Shown here in pieces: positions 1-7,433 of a stretch of 64,000 nt of DNA. Every line of letters starts with the position of its first letter. Position 1 is the stretch's first letter. The notes under the pieces are model-generated. The model was not told the origin of the DNA and searched no databases. It was given only the letters and a program-made list of their open reading frames with translations. Location of the stretch: NCBI GenBank assembly GCA_964585685.1, contig CAZPEP010000055.1, forward strand, positions 1-64,000, in the 5' to 3' direction. Made by a program: the position numbers and the translations under genes. This DNA comes from JALHVH01 sp964585685. GTDB lineage: Bacteria; Acidobacteriota; Aminicenantia; Aminicenantales; Saccharicenantaceae.

Positions 1-334
1 CTTCCTTGATCCGGGCCGCCTTACCCTTAAGTTCCCTGAGGTAGTACAGCTTGGCCCTTTTGACCTTGCCCTTGCGGACGACCTCGATCGTCTTGATCAT
101 CTTCGAGTGGAGGGGGAAGGACCGCTCGACGCCGACGCCGAAAGAGACCTTGCGGACGATGAAGGCCTCGCGGACGCCCGAGCCTTTCTTCCCGATGACG
201 TCACCCCGGAAGACCTGGATGCGTTCCTTGTCCCCTTCCTTGATGATGACGTGGACCTTGACCGTATCCCCGACGTTGAAAGGCTCCAGTCCCTTCTTCA
301 ACTGCTTGTCTTCGACCATGTCGATCAGGCTCAT
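1..334 (-). CDS. rplS: 50S ribosomal protein L19 (3' end beyond window)
   Basis: Reading from an ATG at 334, the minus strand encodes MSLIDMVEDKQLKKGLEPF followed by the L19 segments GDTVKVHV, RIQVFRGDVIG and AKLYYLRELKGKAARIKE, then runs off the left edge. L19 sits at the 30S-50S interface. The reading is open throughout and only the last few codons are missing. Its start overlaps the trmD stop by 4 bp (ATGA), so it is translationally coupled as the last visible gene of the rpsP-khpA-rimM-trmD-rplS operon. Confidence 0.96.
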   Translation of the reverse strand, partial: MSLIDMVEDKQLKKGLEPFNVGDTVKVHVIIKEGDKERIQVFRGDVIGKKGSGVREAFIVRKVSFGVGVERSFPLHSKMIKTIEVVRKGKVKRAKLYYLRELKGKAARIKE

Positions 335-1065
335 TGTTCTTTCCTTTCTTTCCGTATTTCCTCGAGGATCTCTTGCTCCTCCGGAGAGAGTATCCTGTCC
401 AGGAGATCGGGTCTCCTGGCCAATGTCTTTTCCAAGGCCTTTTTCATCCGCCAGCGCCCGACCCTCGCGTGATCGCCGGAGAAGAGGACCTGCGGAACCT
501 TCATCCCCCGGAAGTCCCGCGGCCGCGTGTACTGCGGGAAATCCAGCCTCCCCTCGGCGAACGAATCGTGCCGGACCGATTCTTCCCGGCCCACGACGCC
601 GGGCAGGAACCGGGAGACGGCGTCGACGACGACGACGGCCGCCGGCTCCCCTCCGGTCAGGACGTAGTCGCCGATCGATATCTCCTCGTCGACCAGGGAC
701 TCGACGATCCGCTCGTCGACTCCCTCGTACCGCCCGCAAAGAAGGATGACCCGCGGACACCCCGCGAGCTCCTCGGCAAGCCGGGGATCGAGCTTCCTCC
801 CCTGCGGCGAGAGCAGGACGACCCTCGCCGGGAACGAGCTCCGGACGGTTTCCACCGCCCGAAAGACCGGCTCCGGCTTGAAAACCATCCCTTCCAAGCC
901 CCCGAAGGGCCTGTCGTCGACCTGCCGGTGCCTGTCGTGCGTGTAGTCCCGCAGGTCGTGAACGCGAATCTCCATCAGGCCCTTGTCGACGGCCCGCCGG
1001 ATAACGCCCCCTGAAAAGACGCTCGCGAACATTTCAGGGAAGATAGTGATTATATCAAATATCAT
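331..1065 (-). CDS. trmD: tRNA (guanine-N1)-methyltransferase TrmD
   Basis: The 244-residue protein starts MIFDIITIFPEMF and carries the SPOUT trefoil-knot motifs LLCGRYEGVDER and IGDYVLTGGEPAA. TrmD uses S-adenosylmethionine to methylate G37 next to the anticodon of tRNAs that read CNN codons, which prevents +1 frameshifting. Length and motif order match the family. The usual GGGAGM-type segment reads GGLEGMVFKPEP. The start overlaps the end of rimM by 11 bp and the stop overlaps the rplS start by 4 bp, so the operon is tightly coupled. Confidence 0.97.
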   Translation of the reverse strand: MIFDIITIFPEMFASVFSGGVIRRAVDKGLMEIRVHDLRDYTHDRHRQVDDRPFGGLEGMVFKPEPVFRAVETVRSSFPARVVLLSPQGRKLDPRLAEELAGCPRVILLCGRYEGVDERIVESLVDEEISIGDYVLTGGEPAAVVVVDAVSRFLPGVVGREESVRHDSFAEGRLDFPQYTRPRDFRGMKVPQVLFSGDHARVGRWRMKKALEKTLARRPDLLDRILSPEEQEILEEIRKERKEQ

Positions 1066-1563
1066 TCAAGTCCAAAAGCCCTTCGGGAAGGTCCACCCGG
1101 ATCCTCTTCGCCACGGCGTCCACTTCGAGGCAGAGGGACTCGACAAAGGGGATGAGAACCTCGCGGCCTTCGCGGTCGACGACCAGGAGGTTCCGGTCCC
1201 CGACCGGGAGCAGGCCTTTCACGGTCCCGATCAACCCCCCATCCTTTGCGATGACCTCACTCCCGATGATCTGGAAGTCGTAATAGCTCCCCTCCCCGGG
1301 CGGGGCCAGGGCTTCCTCCGGGACGCAAACGTCCAGCCCGGCGAGGCCGTCGGCCGCGGCCAAGGAATCGATGCCCCGAAGTTTCAGGAAGGGGGAATTC
1401 CGGTCGATCCTCAGGGATTCGACTTCGTACGGCTCGTAGGTCCCTCGTTTATCGACGCATATCTTCGAAAAAAAAAAGATCCCCGAGGGCCGCCCAGGTA
1501 CAGCTTCAGCTTGAGCTCGCCGTCCCTGCCCTGGCTCCTGAGGACCTTCGCTATCCTGATCAA
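1055..1563 (-). CDS. rimM: 16S rRNA maturation factor RimM, reading frame broken at a T10 run
   Basis: The C-terminal part (TTG at 1363, ending LPEGLLDLNDI) is open for only 102 codons, yet RimM is normally about 170 residues. In-frame RimM-like sequence extends upstream of that TTG (ICVDKRGTYEPYEVESLRI). The expected N-terminus (IRIAKVLRSQGRDGELKLK) is in another frame that starts at a TTG near 1563, two bases after the khpA stop. The frames meet at ten consecutive T (plus-strand A at 1468-1477). Eleven T, or eight, would restore one frame of about 169 codons. RimM assists 30S head assembly and contains a PRC barrel. The break may be a sequencing error, transcriptional slippage or a true mutation; an error is the simplest reading. 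Confidence 0.85.
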
Positions 1564-1564
1564 A

Positions 1565-1801
1565 TCAGACTTTCTCGATGATCTCGAGGTTGAATCTCCT
1601 CTTGAGCTTCATCCCGGCGGCGCCGAGGATGATGCGCATCGCGCGGGCCGTCCGGCCCTGTTTGCCAATGACCTTGCCCAGATCCTCCGGCGCGACTTTG
1701 AGCTCAAGAATGGTGGTCTGCTCACCTTCGATTAGGGAAACCTGCACCCTGTCCGGGGCGTCAACGAGCGCTTTGGCGATCAACTCTACAAGTTCCTTCA
1801 C
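1565..1801 (-). CDS. khpA: KH-domain RNA-binding protein KhpA
   Basis: This 78-residue single-KH protein (KOW/YlqC family) begins MKELVELIAKALVDAP and has the KH signature GKVIGKQGRTARAMR with the GxxG loop GKQG. KhpA binds RNA, often with KhpB/Jag, and lies between rpsP and rimM in many bacteria, as here. It follows rpsP by 11 nt, with a purine-rich AAAGGAGGT site directly upstream of the ATG, and its stop lies just before the likely rimM TTG start. Confidence 0.95.
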   Translation of the reverse strand: MKELVELIAKALVDAPDRVQVSLIEGEQTTILELKVAPEDLGKVIGKQGRTARAMRIILGAAGMKLKRRFNLEIIEKV

Positions 1802-1812
1802 GGTGACCTCCT

Positions 1813-2079
1813 TTAAGATTTCGAATCTGGAGCGGCGTTCGCGCTCTTTGAGACTCTATGCAAGAGGGATTCGACGGTCTTGGATGGCTGAACCCCTTTC
1901 CCGATCCAGTACTTCGCTTTTTCCTGATCGATCCTGATCTCCGAGGGTTCCGTCATGGGATTGTAGGTCCCGATGGTATCCAAGGCCTGGCCCTGGCGAG
2001 GTCGTTCGGAATCCATCACGACAATACGGTAAGAAGGTCTTTTCTTCGCACCAAAACGCATCAATCTCATTGTGATCAT
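1813..2079 (-). CDS. rpsP: 30S ribosomal protein S16
   Basis: The protein is recognisable from MRLMRFGAKKRPSYRIVVMD and DTIGTYNP, standard S16 sequence. The frame is open up to an ATG at 2118, but the preferred start is the ATG at 2079 (MITMRLMRF), because S16 normally begins only a few residues before RLxRxGxKKxP and a purine-rich GGAAAGAGTGGAA lies just upstream. S16 is a primary 16S rRNA binder of the 30S body. It is the first gene of the five-gene translation operon on the minus strand. The signal recognition gene ffh, often its neighbour, lies 26 kb away here. Confidence 0.95.
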   Translation of the reverse strand: MITMRLMRFGAKKRPSYRIVVMDSERPRQGQALDTIGTYNPMTEPSEIRIDQEKAKYWIGKGVQPSKTVESLLHRVSKSANAAPDSKS

Positions 2080-2196
2080 GTTAGTTCCACTCTTTCCGAT
2101 AAAATGATTGGAAATCATATCGGAATTCGGGCCTCAAGTCAAATGGTATTCGGCGGGCTTCCGGGCCCCCGCTCCCCATGAGCCGCCGGCAGGCGC

Positions 2197-3456
2197 TCAG
2201 GCGAAAAGCCCAAAGGCGCGGCGCGTCCTGTCGCGCACGGAGAGGCCGTAAGGGCAGGCCCGCTCGCAGGCGCCGCAATCCCTGCAGGCCCGGGCGCCGC
2301 GCTCGGCGGGGATTCCCTGGAACTCCGAGCGGGCGCGCTCCGTCTTCCCGTAACTCTCGGCGTAGGCCAAGCATCTCGAAATGTCCACGGTCCGGACGCC
2401 GACCGGACACGCGGCCTGGCACAGGCCGCAGAAATGGCATGTTCCTCGCGCGTTCGCTGCGACGTGGTCATGAAGGATGCGGCGGTCGGTGGCCGTCAGG
2501 GGCCGCCCGACGACAGCCAGGTCCTCCTCCATTTGTGACTCGTTCAGGATCTCGGTTACGACGGCGGCGACCCTGTCGTCGGCGAGGGCCCATTTCAGCA
2601 TGGCCTGGAAGAGCGTCGCGCCGCCCGTCGCATAGCCGGCAAGGTCCTGGCGGCGGCCTCCGATCTTGAGGACCTTCATCGCCGTGACGCCGACATCCTT
2701 CGCGGCCGCGAGATCGATGAGCCTTCGGACGCCGCTCTCTCCGAGATAGTCGCTGTAGGCCCGGACGTCCTTTTCGGTCTCCTGGATGTCGAAGACATTG
2801 TAGCCGATCTGGACCATATCATAGAGCCCGCACGCCACGGCTTCGGGAATGACGGCGTGCTGGTTGATGTGACAGGTCACGCCGTGGAAGAGGAACTTGC
2901 CCTGCGTCTTGAGCTTTTCGAACGCCCCGAGAACGCGCTCGTCGGTGAGGTCTTTCGGGTCCTCGACGCCGTGGATGCCCAGGACCTCGATATGATCGGT
3001 CTCGAGACGCCGCAGGCTTCCCTCGACCGAGGCTATGATGTCCGTTTCCGTCGTGCGTTCCTTGAGGTGGAACCGCGTGGCAACCATGATCCGGTCCCGG
3101 CTGAAGGCCTTGAAAGCCCTCCCCGCCAGGCGCTCGACGTTCCCGTTCTCGTAGCTCTCCGATACGTCGAGATAGTTGATCCCGCGCTCGATGAGCCGGA
3201 AGAGGAGTCTTTCATCCGGGAGCGGGCTCCCTCCGAGGGAGATCTCCGAAATATGCAGGCCCGTGCGGCCGAGGCGGCGGTAGACCATGCCGTCCTTGAG
3301 GATCTTTCCAGGCGGGATTATCGGGGCCTGACCAGAGCGCTCCTGTCCGACCGCCGGCAGGTTCCGGACCGCGACCGCGGCGGCCGTTCCCGCGGCCAGC
3401 GTCTTCAGAAACGAGCGTCGCCCAGGATCGTGTTCAATGAGATCTTTGATAGACAT
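2197..3456 (-). CDS. TAT-exported aldo/keto reductase with C-terminal 2x[4Fe-4S] ferredoxin domain
   Basis: This is a 419-residue protein. Residues about 13-18 form a twin-arginine motif (RRSFLKT) followed by an alanine-rich stretch, indicating folded export. The middle is an aldo/keto reductase TIM barrel (YRRLGRTGLHISEISLGG, NYLDVSESYENG, IEVLGIHGVED). The C-terminus has two ferredoxin-like cysteine clusters, CHFCGLCQAACP and CRDCGACERACP. The usual catalytic lysine strand (VxTK) reads VATRF here, so an Arg may replace that Lys; this needs an alignment to confirm. Fusions of this type are common in anaerobic and Planctomycetes/Acidobacteria-like genomes, but the substrate is unknown. The gene stands alone, divergent from the IclR regulator. 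Confidence 0.9.
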   Translation of the reverse strand: MSIKDLIEHDPGRRSFLKTLAAGTAAAVAVRNLPAVGQERSGQAPIIPPGKILKDGMVYRRLGRTGLHISEISLGGSPLPDERLLFRLIERGINYLDVSESYENGNVERLAGRAFKAFSRDRIMVATRFHLKERTTETDIIASVEGSLRRLETDHIEVLGIHGVEDPKDLTDERVLGAFEKLKTQGKFLFHGVTCHINQHAVIPEAVACGLYDMVQIGYNVFDIQETEKDVRAYSDYLGESGVRRLIDLAAAKDVGVTAMKVLKIGGRRQDLAGYATGGATLFQAMLKWALADDRVAAVVTEILNESQMEEDLAVVGRPLTATDRRILHDHVAANARGTCHFCGLCQAACPVGVRTVDISRCLAYAESYGKTERARSEFQGIPAERGARACRDCGACERACPYGLSVRDRTRRAFGLFA

Positions 3457-3633
3457 CGCTTTATCTAAACTAACATCGCGGACGCAGAGACGTCAAGCAA
3501 GTTGGAATCCCGGACCTGGCCTTCATCGCCGCCCGAGTCTATGGCCAGATGCGTTCCATGATCCTTTTTTCGTAATCCATCCGGAGCCATGTTCATTACA
3601 TATCTAGACGACGACGACAATTAAAAAAACCGC

Positions 3634-3663
3634 TTGACATTTTATCCCGTGATTCCATATTAT
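3634..3663 (+). promoter_or_regulatory. Sigma-70-like promoter of the IclR gene
   Basis: A perfect -35 TTGACA (3634-3639) is followed after 18 nt by TATTAT (3658-3663), in an AT-rich pocket within a GC-rich genome. Transcription would start near 3670, about 38 nt before the IclR ATG. IclR regulators often repress their own promoter, so an operator may lie here; no clear palindrome was identified. Confidence 0.6.
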
Positions 3664-3707
3664 CAATATCGTAATTCAATTATGTTTTTTGCAATTGACT
3701 GGACCCA

Positions 3708-4490
3708 ATGAAAACTGAGGAAACCAAGCGTCCAACCGCTTATTTCTCCAACCCGTTCTCCAAAGGATTGCGGATCCTCAGCCTGTTCCTGCCCGAGCAC
3801 AACAGCCTCAGCCTCAAGGAGATAGCCCAGACGCTCAACATAGATCCAAGCTCGGCCTTCCGGTTCTGCAACACGCTCGTCGAGCTCAATTACCTGAATA
3901 AGGACCCCCGGACCAAGCTCCTCACGCCCGGCCCGAAATCCTACAGCCTGGGCCTGAACCTCGTCAAGGGCTTCAGCCTCCGGCAGGTCATCGTGCCGAT
4001 CATCGACGAGGTCTACAAACAGCACGGGATCACGATCGACGTTGGGATCCTCGAAGCCGACATCCTCGTTCAAGTCTATTATCGGGCGGCCAAGGACGCC
4101 CTGACCTATCCCCTGCCGATCGTCAACGCGGCGATCCATTGCTCGTCCATCGGCAAGGCCATCCTGGCGAGCCTCCCGGAAAAGGAATGCCTGGACATCC
4201 TCGGAAGGCTGGATTTCGTCAAGAAGACGGACCGTTCCATCACGGACAAGCACGCGTTCCTGGCCGAGCTGGAGAACATCCGGCACCTGGGGTATGCGGT
4301 CAACGACCAAGAATACATCCTCGGCCAGATCGTGATCGGGGCCCCCTTCTTCAACCGGGAGACGGGTCGCCCGCTGGGGGCCGTCTCCTTCGATTTCTCG
4401 ATCATGGGGAACACGCTCGAGAGCATCAAAGCCGCGTACCTCGACGTCCTCCTCAAGCTGGCCAAGGACATCACGGCGGTCGTCAAGTGA
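3708..4490 (+). CDS. IclR-family transcriptional regulator
   Basis: The 260-residue protein has an N-terminal winged helix (residues about 15-75: NPFSKGLRILSLF, LSLKEIAQTLNIDPSSAFRF) and a C-terminal GAF-like IclR effector domain (HCSSIGKAILASLPEKE, GYAVNDQEYILGQI, GAVSFDFSI). IclR proteins bind a small carboxylate or sugar-acid effector and control adjacent catabolic genes. Here the TonB-dependent receptor starts 86 bp downstream on the same strand, and the tandem amidohydrolase follows, so they may form a substrate-uptake and hydrolysis locus under its control. The ligand cannot be told from sequence. Confidence 0.92.
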   Translation: MKTEETKRPTAYFSNPFSKGLRILSLFLPEHNSLSLKEIAQTLNIDPSSAFRFCNTLVELNYLNKDPRTKLLTPGPKSYSLGLNLVKGFSLRQVIVPIIDEVYKQHGITIDVGILEADILVQVYYRAAKDALTYPLPIVNAAIHCSSIGKAILASLPEKECLDILGRLDFVKKTDRSITDKHAFLAELENIRHLGYAVNDQEYILGQIVIGAPFFNRETGRPLGAVSFDFSIMGNTLESIKAAYLDVLLKLAKDITAVVK

Positions 4491-4576
4491 AAAAGCCGAC
4501 CTCTCAGGGATCCCTTTCTCGGCATGCCCGGCGAGGATTCGGTCACGATATTCAAATCCAATCAGGAGGGAAGAGT

Positions 4577-7291
4577 ATGTCGAATCGAACGCGGTACTGG
4601 GCCTTGAGCCTCGCGCTCCTGGTCCTGGCCACAGGTTTCCTCACCGCGCAAACGAGAGAAACCGCGGTCATTCAAGGCACGGTCAAAGACTCCTCCGGCG
4701 GCCCGCTGCCGGGAGTCACCGTATGGGTGCTTTCGCCCAACATGATGGGCAAGCCCACGGCCGTCACGGCGGGTGACGGAGGCTACAGGATCCTGGCGCT
4801 GACCACCGGGATCTACGAGGTCAACGCGGAGCTCAGCGGCTTCGCCCCGGCCAAGATCACCGGCATTTCCATTCACGCCGGGATGACGGCCACGATCGAC
4901 CTCACCCTATCCCAGGCCAAGCTGGAAACGGAGATCAACGTCGTCGGGGCAGCCCCGATCGTCGACGTCACGAACTCCTCTCTGGCCAGAACCTACATCT
5001 CCAAGGACCTGCTGGCCGCCCTGCCCACATCGCAGAACACGCACGCCATCCTCAACCTCGCCCCCGGCGTCACCCAGCTCAGCGCCTACGGCGGCGGCGA
5101 CCAGTCCGGAAACTCCTGGACCATCGACGGCGCCGAAGTCAGCAACTCCTGGTTCGGCGGCGGCCAGTATTCGACGCCCATCGACTACAACATCGTCGAG
5201 GAGCAGCAGGTCATCGCCCTGGGTGCCCCGGCCGAATACGGCGGGTTCACGGGCTCGGCCGTCAACATCATCACCAAGTCGGGAGGCAACGAGTTCCACG
5301 GCGACGCCCAGTTCCTCTATCGGGGCGACAGCTGGCAGAGCTCGAACATCAAGAAGGGCGACGCGAAGTGGAAACTCCTGGGGGAGACGCCGGCCACCGA
5401 GTACTTCAGCGCCAGCACCCACGTGGGCGGCCCCATCATCAAGGACAAGCTCTGGTTCTTCGGCGGCTTCGAATACTACAAGACGACGATCAAGCTGGAG
5501 TCCACCGGTAAGAATAGCCCAAGGACGCTTCCGAAGGTGTATGGGAAGCTGACCCTCCAGCTCACACAGAAGGATCGCATCCAGGCGTCCTTCGAGACCC
5601 ATACATATACGGCCCTCAGGACCCAGATGGACTCCCTCGTCACCGCCGACGGCAACTGGGACGACAAGTGGGATTCGAACCTCGTCAACGCATCCTACCT
5701 CCACACCTTCTCGACCGATTCCATTTTCGAGCTCAAGTTCGGGGGCAACTGGGGGAGCTGGGCCCGATACCCCTCCCACAAGGATCGTAACAAATCCGGG
5801 TTCTGGGACCTGGTCAACGGCACACATGCCTGCTACTGGTGGTCCTACCAACCCGACCACAAGTACAGCCTGCGGGGGACCTTCACCCAGAGGGTCGACA
5901 ATCTCGCCGGCTCCCACGACTTCAAGGTTGGGATCGAGGCCGAGCGGAGCGGCGGCTACTGGGACATGACCATCCCCGGCGACATCTATTACTTGCCTTT
6001 GAACGGGGTGCCCTACTTGGGTGTTAAGGAGCACGGCTACCAGGGCTTCAACAACTGGCTGTTCTCCGGGTATATCCAGGATGATTGGCGGATCAGCGAC
6101 TCTCTCGTCATCAATCCCGGCCTCCGCTACAACGTCGCCCGGGGCACGGTTCCGAACGTCGATGAAGTCGTCTGGAAGCCCCATATGGGCCTCGAGCCCA
6201 GGCTCGGCATCGTCTGGGACATTTCCAAGAACCAGACGACCGTCCTCAAGGCGCACGTCGGCAAGTATTACGAAGGGACGCGGTCGTACAATTTCTGGAA
6301 CCTGACGCCCCAGGGAAATGTTGAGTACTACCTGGCCGACGCGAACGGGAACTTTAATTATTGGTACACGCAATACGGCCAGAACCTCTATTCGGTCGAT
6401 CCGAGCGTCAAGAGCCCCTCGATGAACCAAGCCGTCCTCGGCATCGAGCAGGTTCTCGGCAAGAACCTGTCGGCAAGCGTGTCCTTGATCTACAAGAAAT
6501 GGCTCGATTTCGTCGACTCGGTCAATCTCAATGCGACGTACGAGCCGGTGGCCTACACCAATCCGGTCACAGGCGAGACCATGACGGTCTATAATCAGAC
6601 CAACGCCGGAACGACGCCTCACTATTTGATCACCAATCCCAAGGTCGGCAGGGACATCGGCGCCGCCGACCCCAACATCGTCATGATCGACCCGTCCCGG
6701 AAGTACACCGGCATCCAGTTCACGTTCAACAAGAGGTTCGCAGACCGGTGGCAAATGTCCGCCTCCTATACCTACAGCAAGGAGGAGGGCAGCTATTCCA
6801 ACGCCCATACGGCGACCGGGTCCTACGGCACGGGGGGAACCGGGAACTATTGGGACCCGAACCTCCAGATCAACCTCTACGGCCGGTCATCCATCAGCCC
6901 CCCGCACGTCTTCAAGATTATGGCCTCCTACCTCCTCCCGTGGGACATTAACGTCAGCGCTGTCTACATGTACAACTCGGGCCGGACCTGGACCAAGACG
7001 ACCACGCTCACCCAGCTTGCTCAGGCCACGAAGCCCTATCTGCTGCTCGAGCCCTCGGGATCCAGCAGGATGGATGCCAATAACAACCTCGACTTCAGGC
7101 TGGAGAAATCCTTCGCCTATCGGACGATGCGCTTCTCGGTCATGCTCGACATGTTCAACATGTTGAACCAGGCTATCCCGTGGGGCCAATACGGCACCTA
7201 CAACAACGTGTTCTACAGCCCCGATATGGGTCTCCCCTATATGGTCGTCGATCCCCGGGTCTTCCGGCTCGGCCTGAAGTTCACGTTCTAA
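4577..7291 (+). CDS. TonB-dependent outer-membrane receptor with N-terminal carboxypeptidase-regulatory-like domain
   Basis: The 904-residue protein starts at the ATG at 4577, which has GGAGGGAAG upstream; the frame is open further upstream but encodes no signal peptide there. Residues 1-25 form a signal peptide ending near LTAQ. A carboxypeptidase-regulatory-like (Ig-like) domain spans about 30-115 (VIQGTVKDSSGGPLPGVTVWV) and a plug domain about 125-235 (TIDGAEV, YGGFTGSAVNIITKSGGNEFHG). The rest is an Oar-like beta-barrel ending in an aromatic residue (LGLKFTF), as outer-membrane assembly requires. Such receptors import large substrates such as peptides or oligosaccharides. The neighbouring hydrolase suggests an amide-containing substrate, but this is inference. 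A strong hairpin follows at 7324. Confidence 0.93.
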   Translation: MSNRTRYWALSLALLVLATGFLTAQTRETAVIQGTVKDSSGGPLPGVTVWVLSPNMMGKPTAVTAGDGGYRILALTTGIYEVNAELSGFAPAKITGISIHAGMTATIDLTLSQAKLETEINVVGAAPIVDVTNSSLARTYISKDLLAALPTSQNTHAILNLAPGVTQLSAYGGGDQSGNSWTIDGAEVSNSWFGGGQYSTPIDYNIVEEQQVIALGAPAEYGGFTGSAVNIITKSGGNEFHGDAQFLYRGDSWQSSNIKKGDAKWKLLGETPATEYFSASTHVGGPIIKDKLWFFGGFEYYKTTIKLESTGKNSPRTLPKVYGKLTLQLTQKDRIQASFETHTYTALRTQMDSLVTADGNWDDKWDSNLVNASYLHTFSTDSIFELKFGGNWGSWARYPSHKDRNKSGFWDLVNGTHACYWWSYQPDHKYSLRGTFTQRVDNLAGSHDFKVGIEAERSGGYWDMTIPGDIYYLPLNGVPYLGVKEHGYQGFNNWLFSGYIQDDWRISDSLVINPGLRYNVARGTVPNVDEVVWKPHMGLEPRLGIVWDISKNQTTVLKAHVGKYYEGTRSYNFWNLTPQGNVEYYLADANGNFNYWYTQYGQNLYSVDPSVKSPSMNQAVLGIEQVLGKNLSASVSLIYKKWLDFVDSVNLNATYEPVAYTNPVTGETMTVYNQTNAGTTPHYLITNPKVGRDIGAADPNIVMIDPSRKYTGIQFTFNKRFADRWQMSASYTYSKEEGSYSNAHTATGSYGTGGTGNYWDPNLQINLYGRSSISPPHVFKIMASYLLPWDINVSAVYMYNSGRTWTKTTTLTQLAQATKPYLLLEPSGSSRMDANNNLDFRLEKSFAYRTMRFSVMLDMFNMLNQAIPWGQYGTYNNVFYSPDMGLPYMVVDPRVFRLGLKFTF

Positions 7292-7323
7292 CCTCTCTGT
7301 CCTGTTCTTGAACCGCAGGGGAA

Positions 7324-7347
7324 GGGGCTCGTCGCAAGACGAGCCCC
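7324..7347 (+). terminator. Terminator-like hairpin after the TonB receptor gene
   Basis: A perfect 10-bp stem (GGGGCTCGTC and its complement) closes a GCAA tetraloop 33 nt after the receptor stop. No T-tract follows, so it could be an intrinsic terminator with a weak tail, or a 3'-end stabiliser that separates receptor and amidohydrolase expression. Confidence 0.65.
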
Positions 7348-7433
7348 CTCCGCTCCGCGGTTCGATATCGTACGATATCTTCCATAGCCGCGCCGATTCC
7401 GGCCGCCGCGGGCTCGCCCGATAAGGAGGCTCG

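Noticed and set aside
4139..4576. Upstream extension of the TonB receptor frame
   Set aside because: It reads through the IclR gene in another frame; the signal peptide and ribosome site fix the start at 4577.
4907..6808. 633-codon minus-strand frame opposite the TonB receptor
   Set aside because: Same reason: composition is that of an antisense shadow and the plus-strand gene has clear domains and signal peptide.
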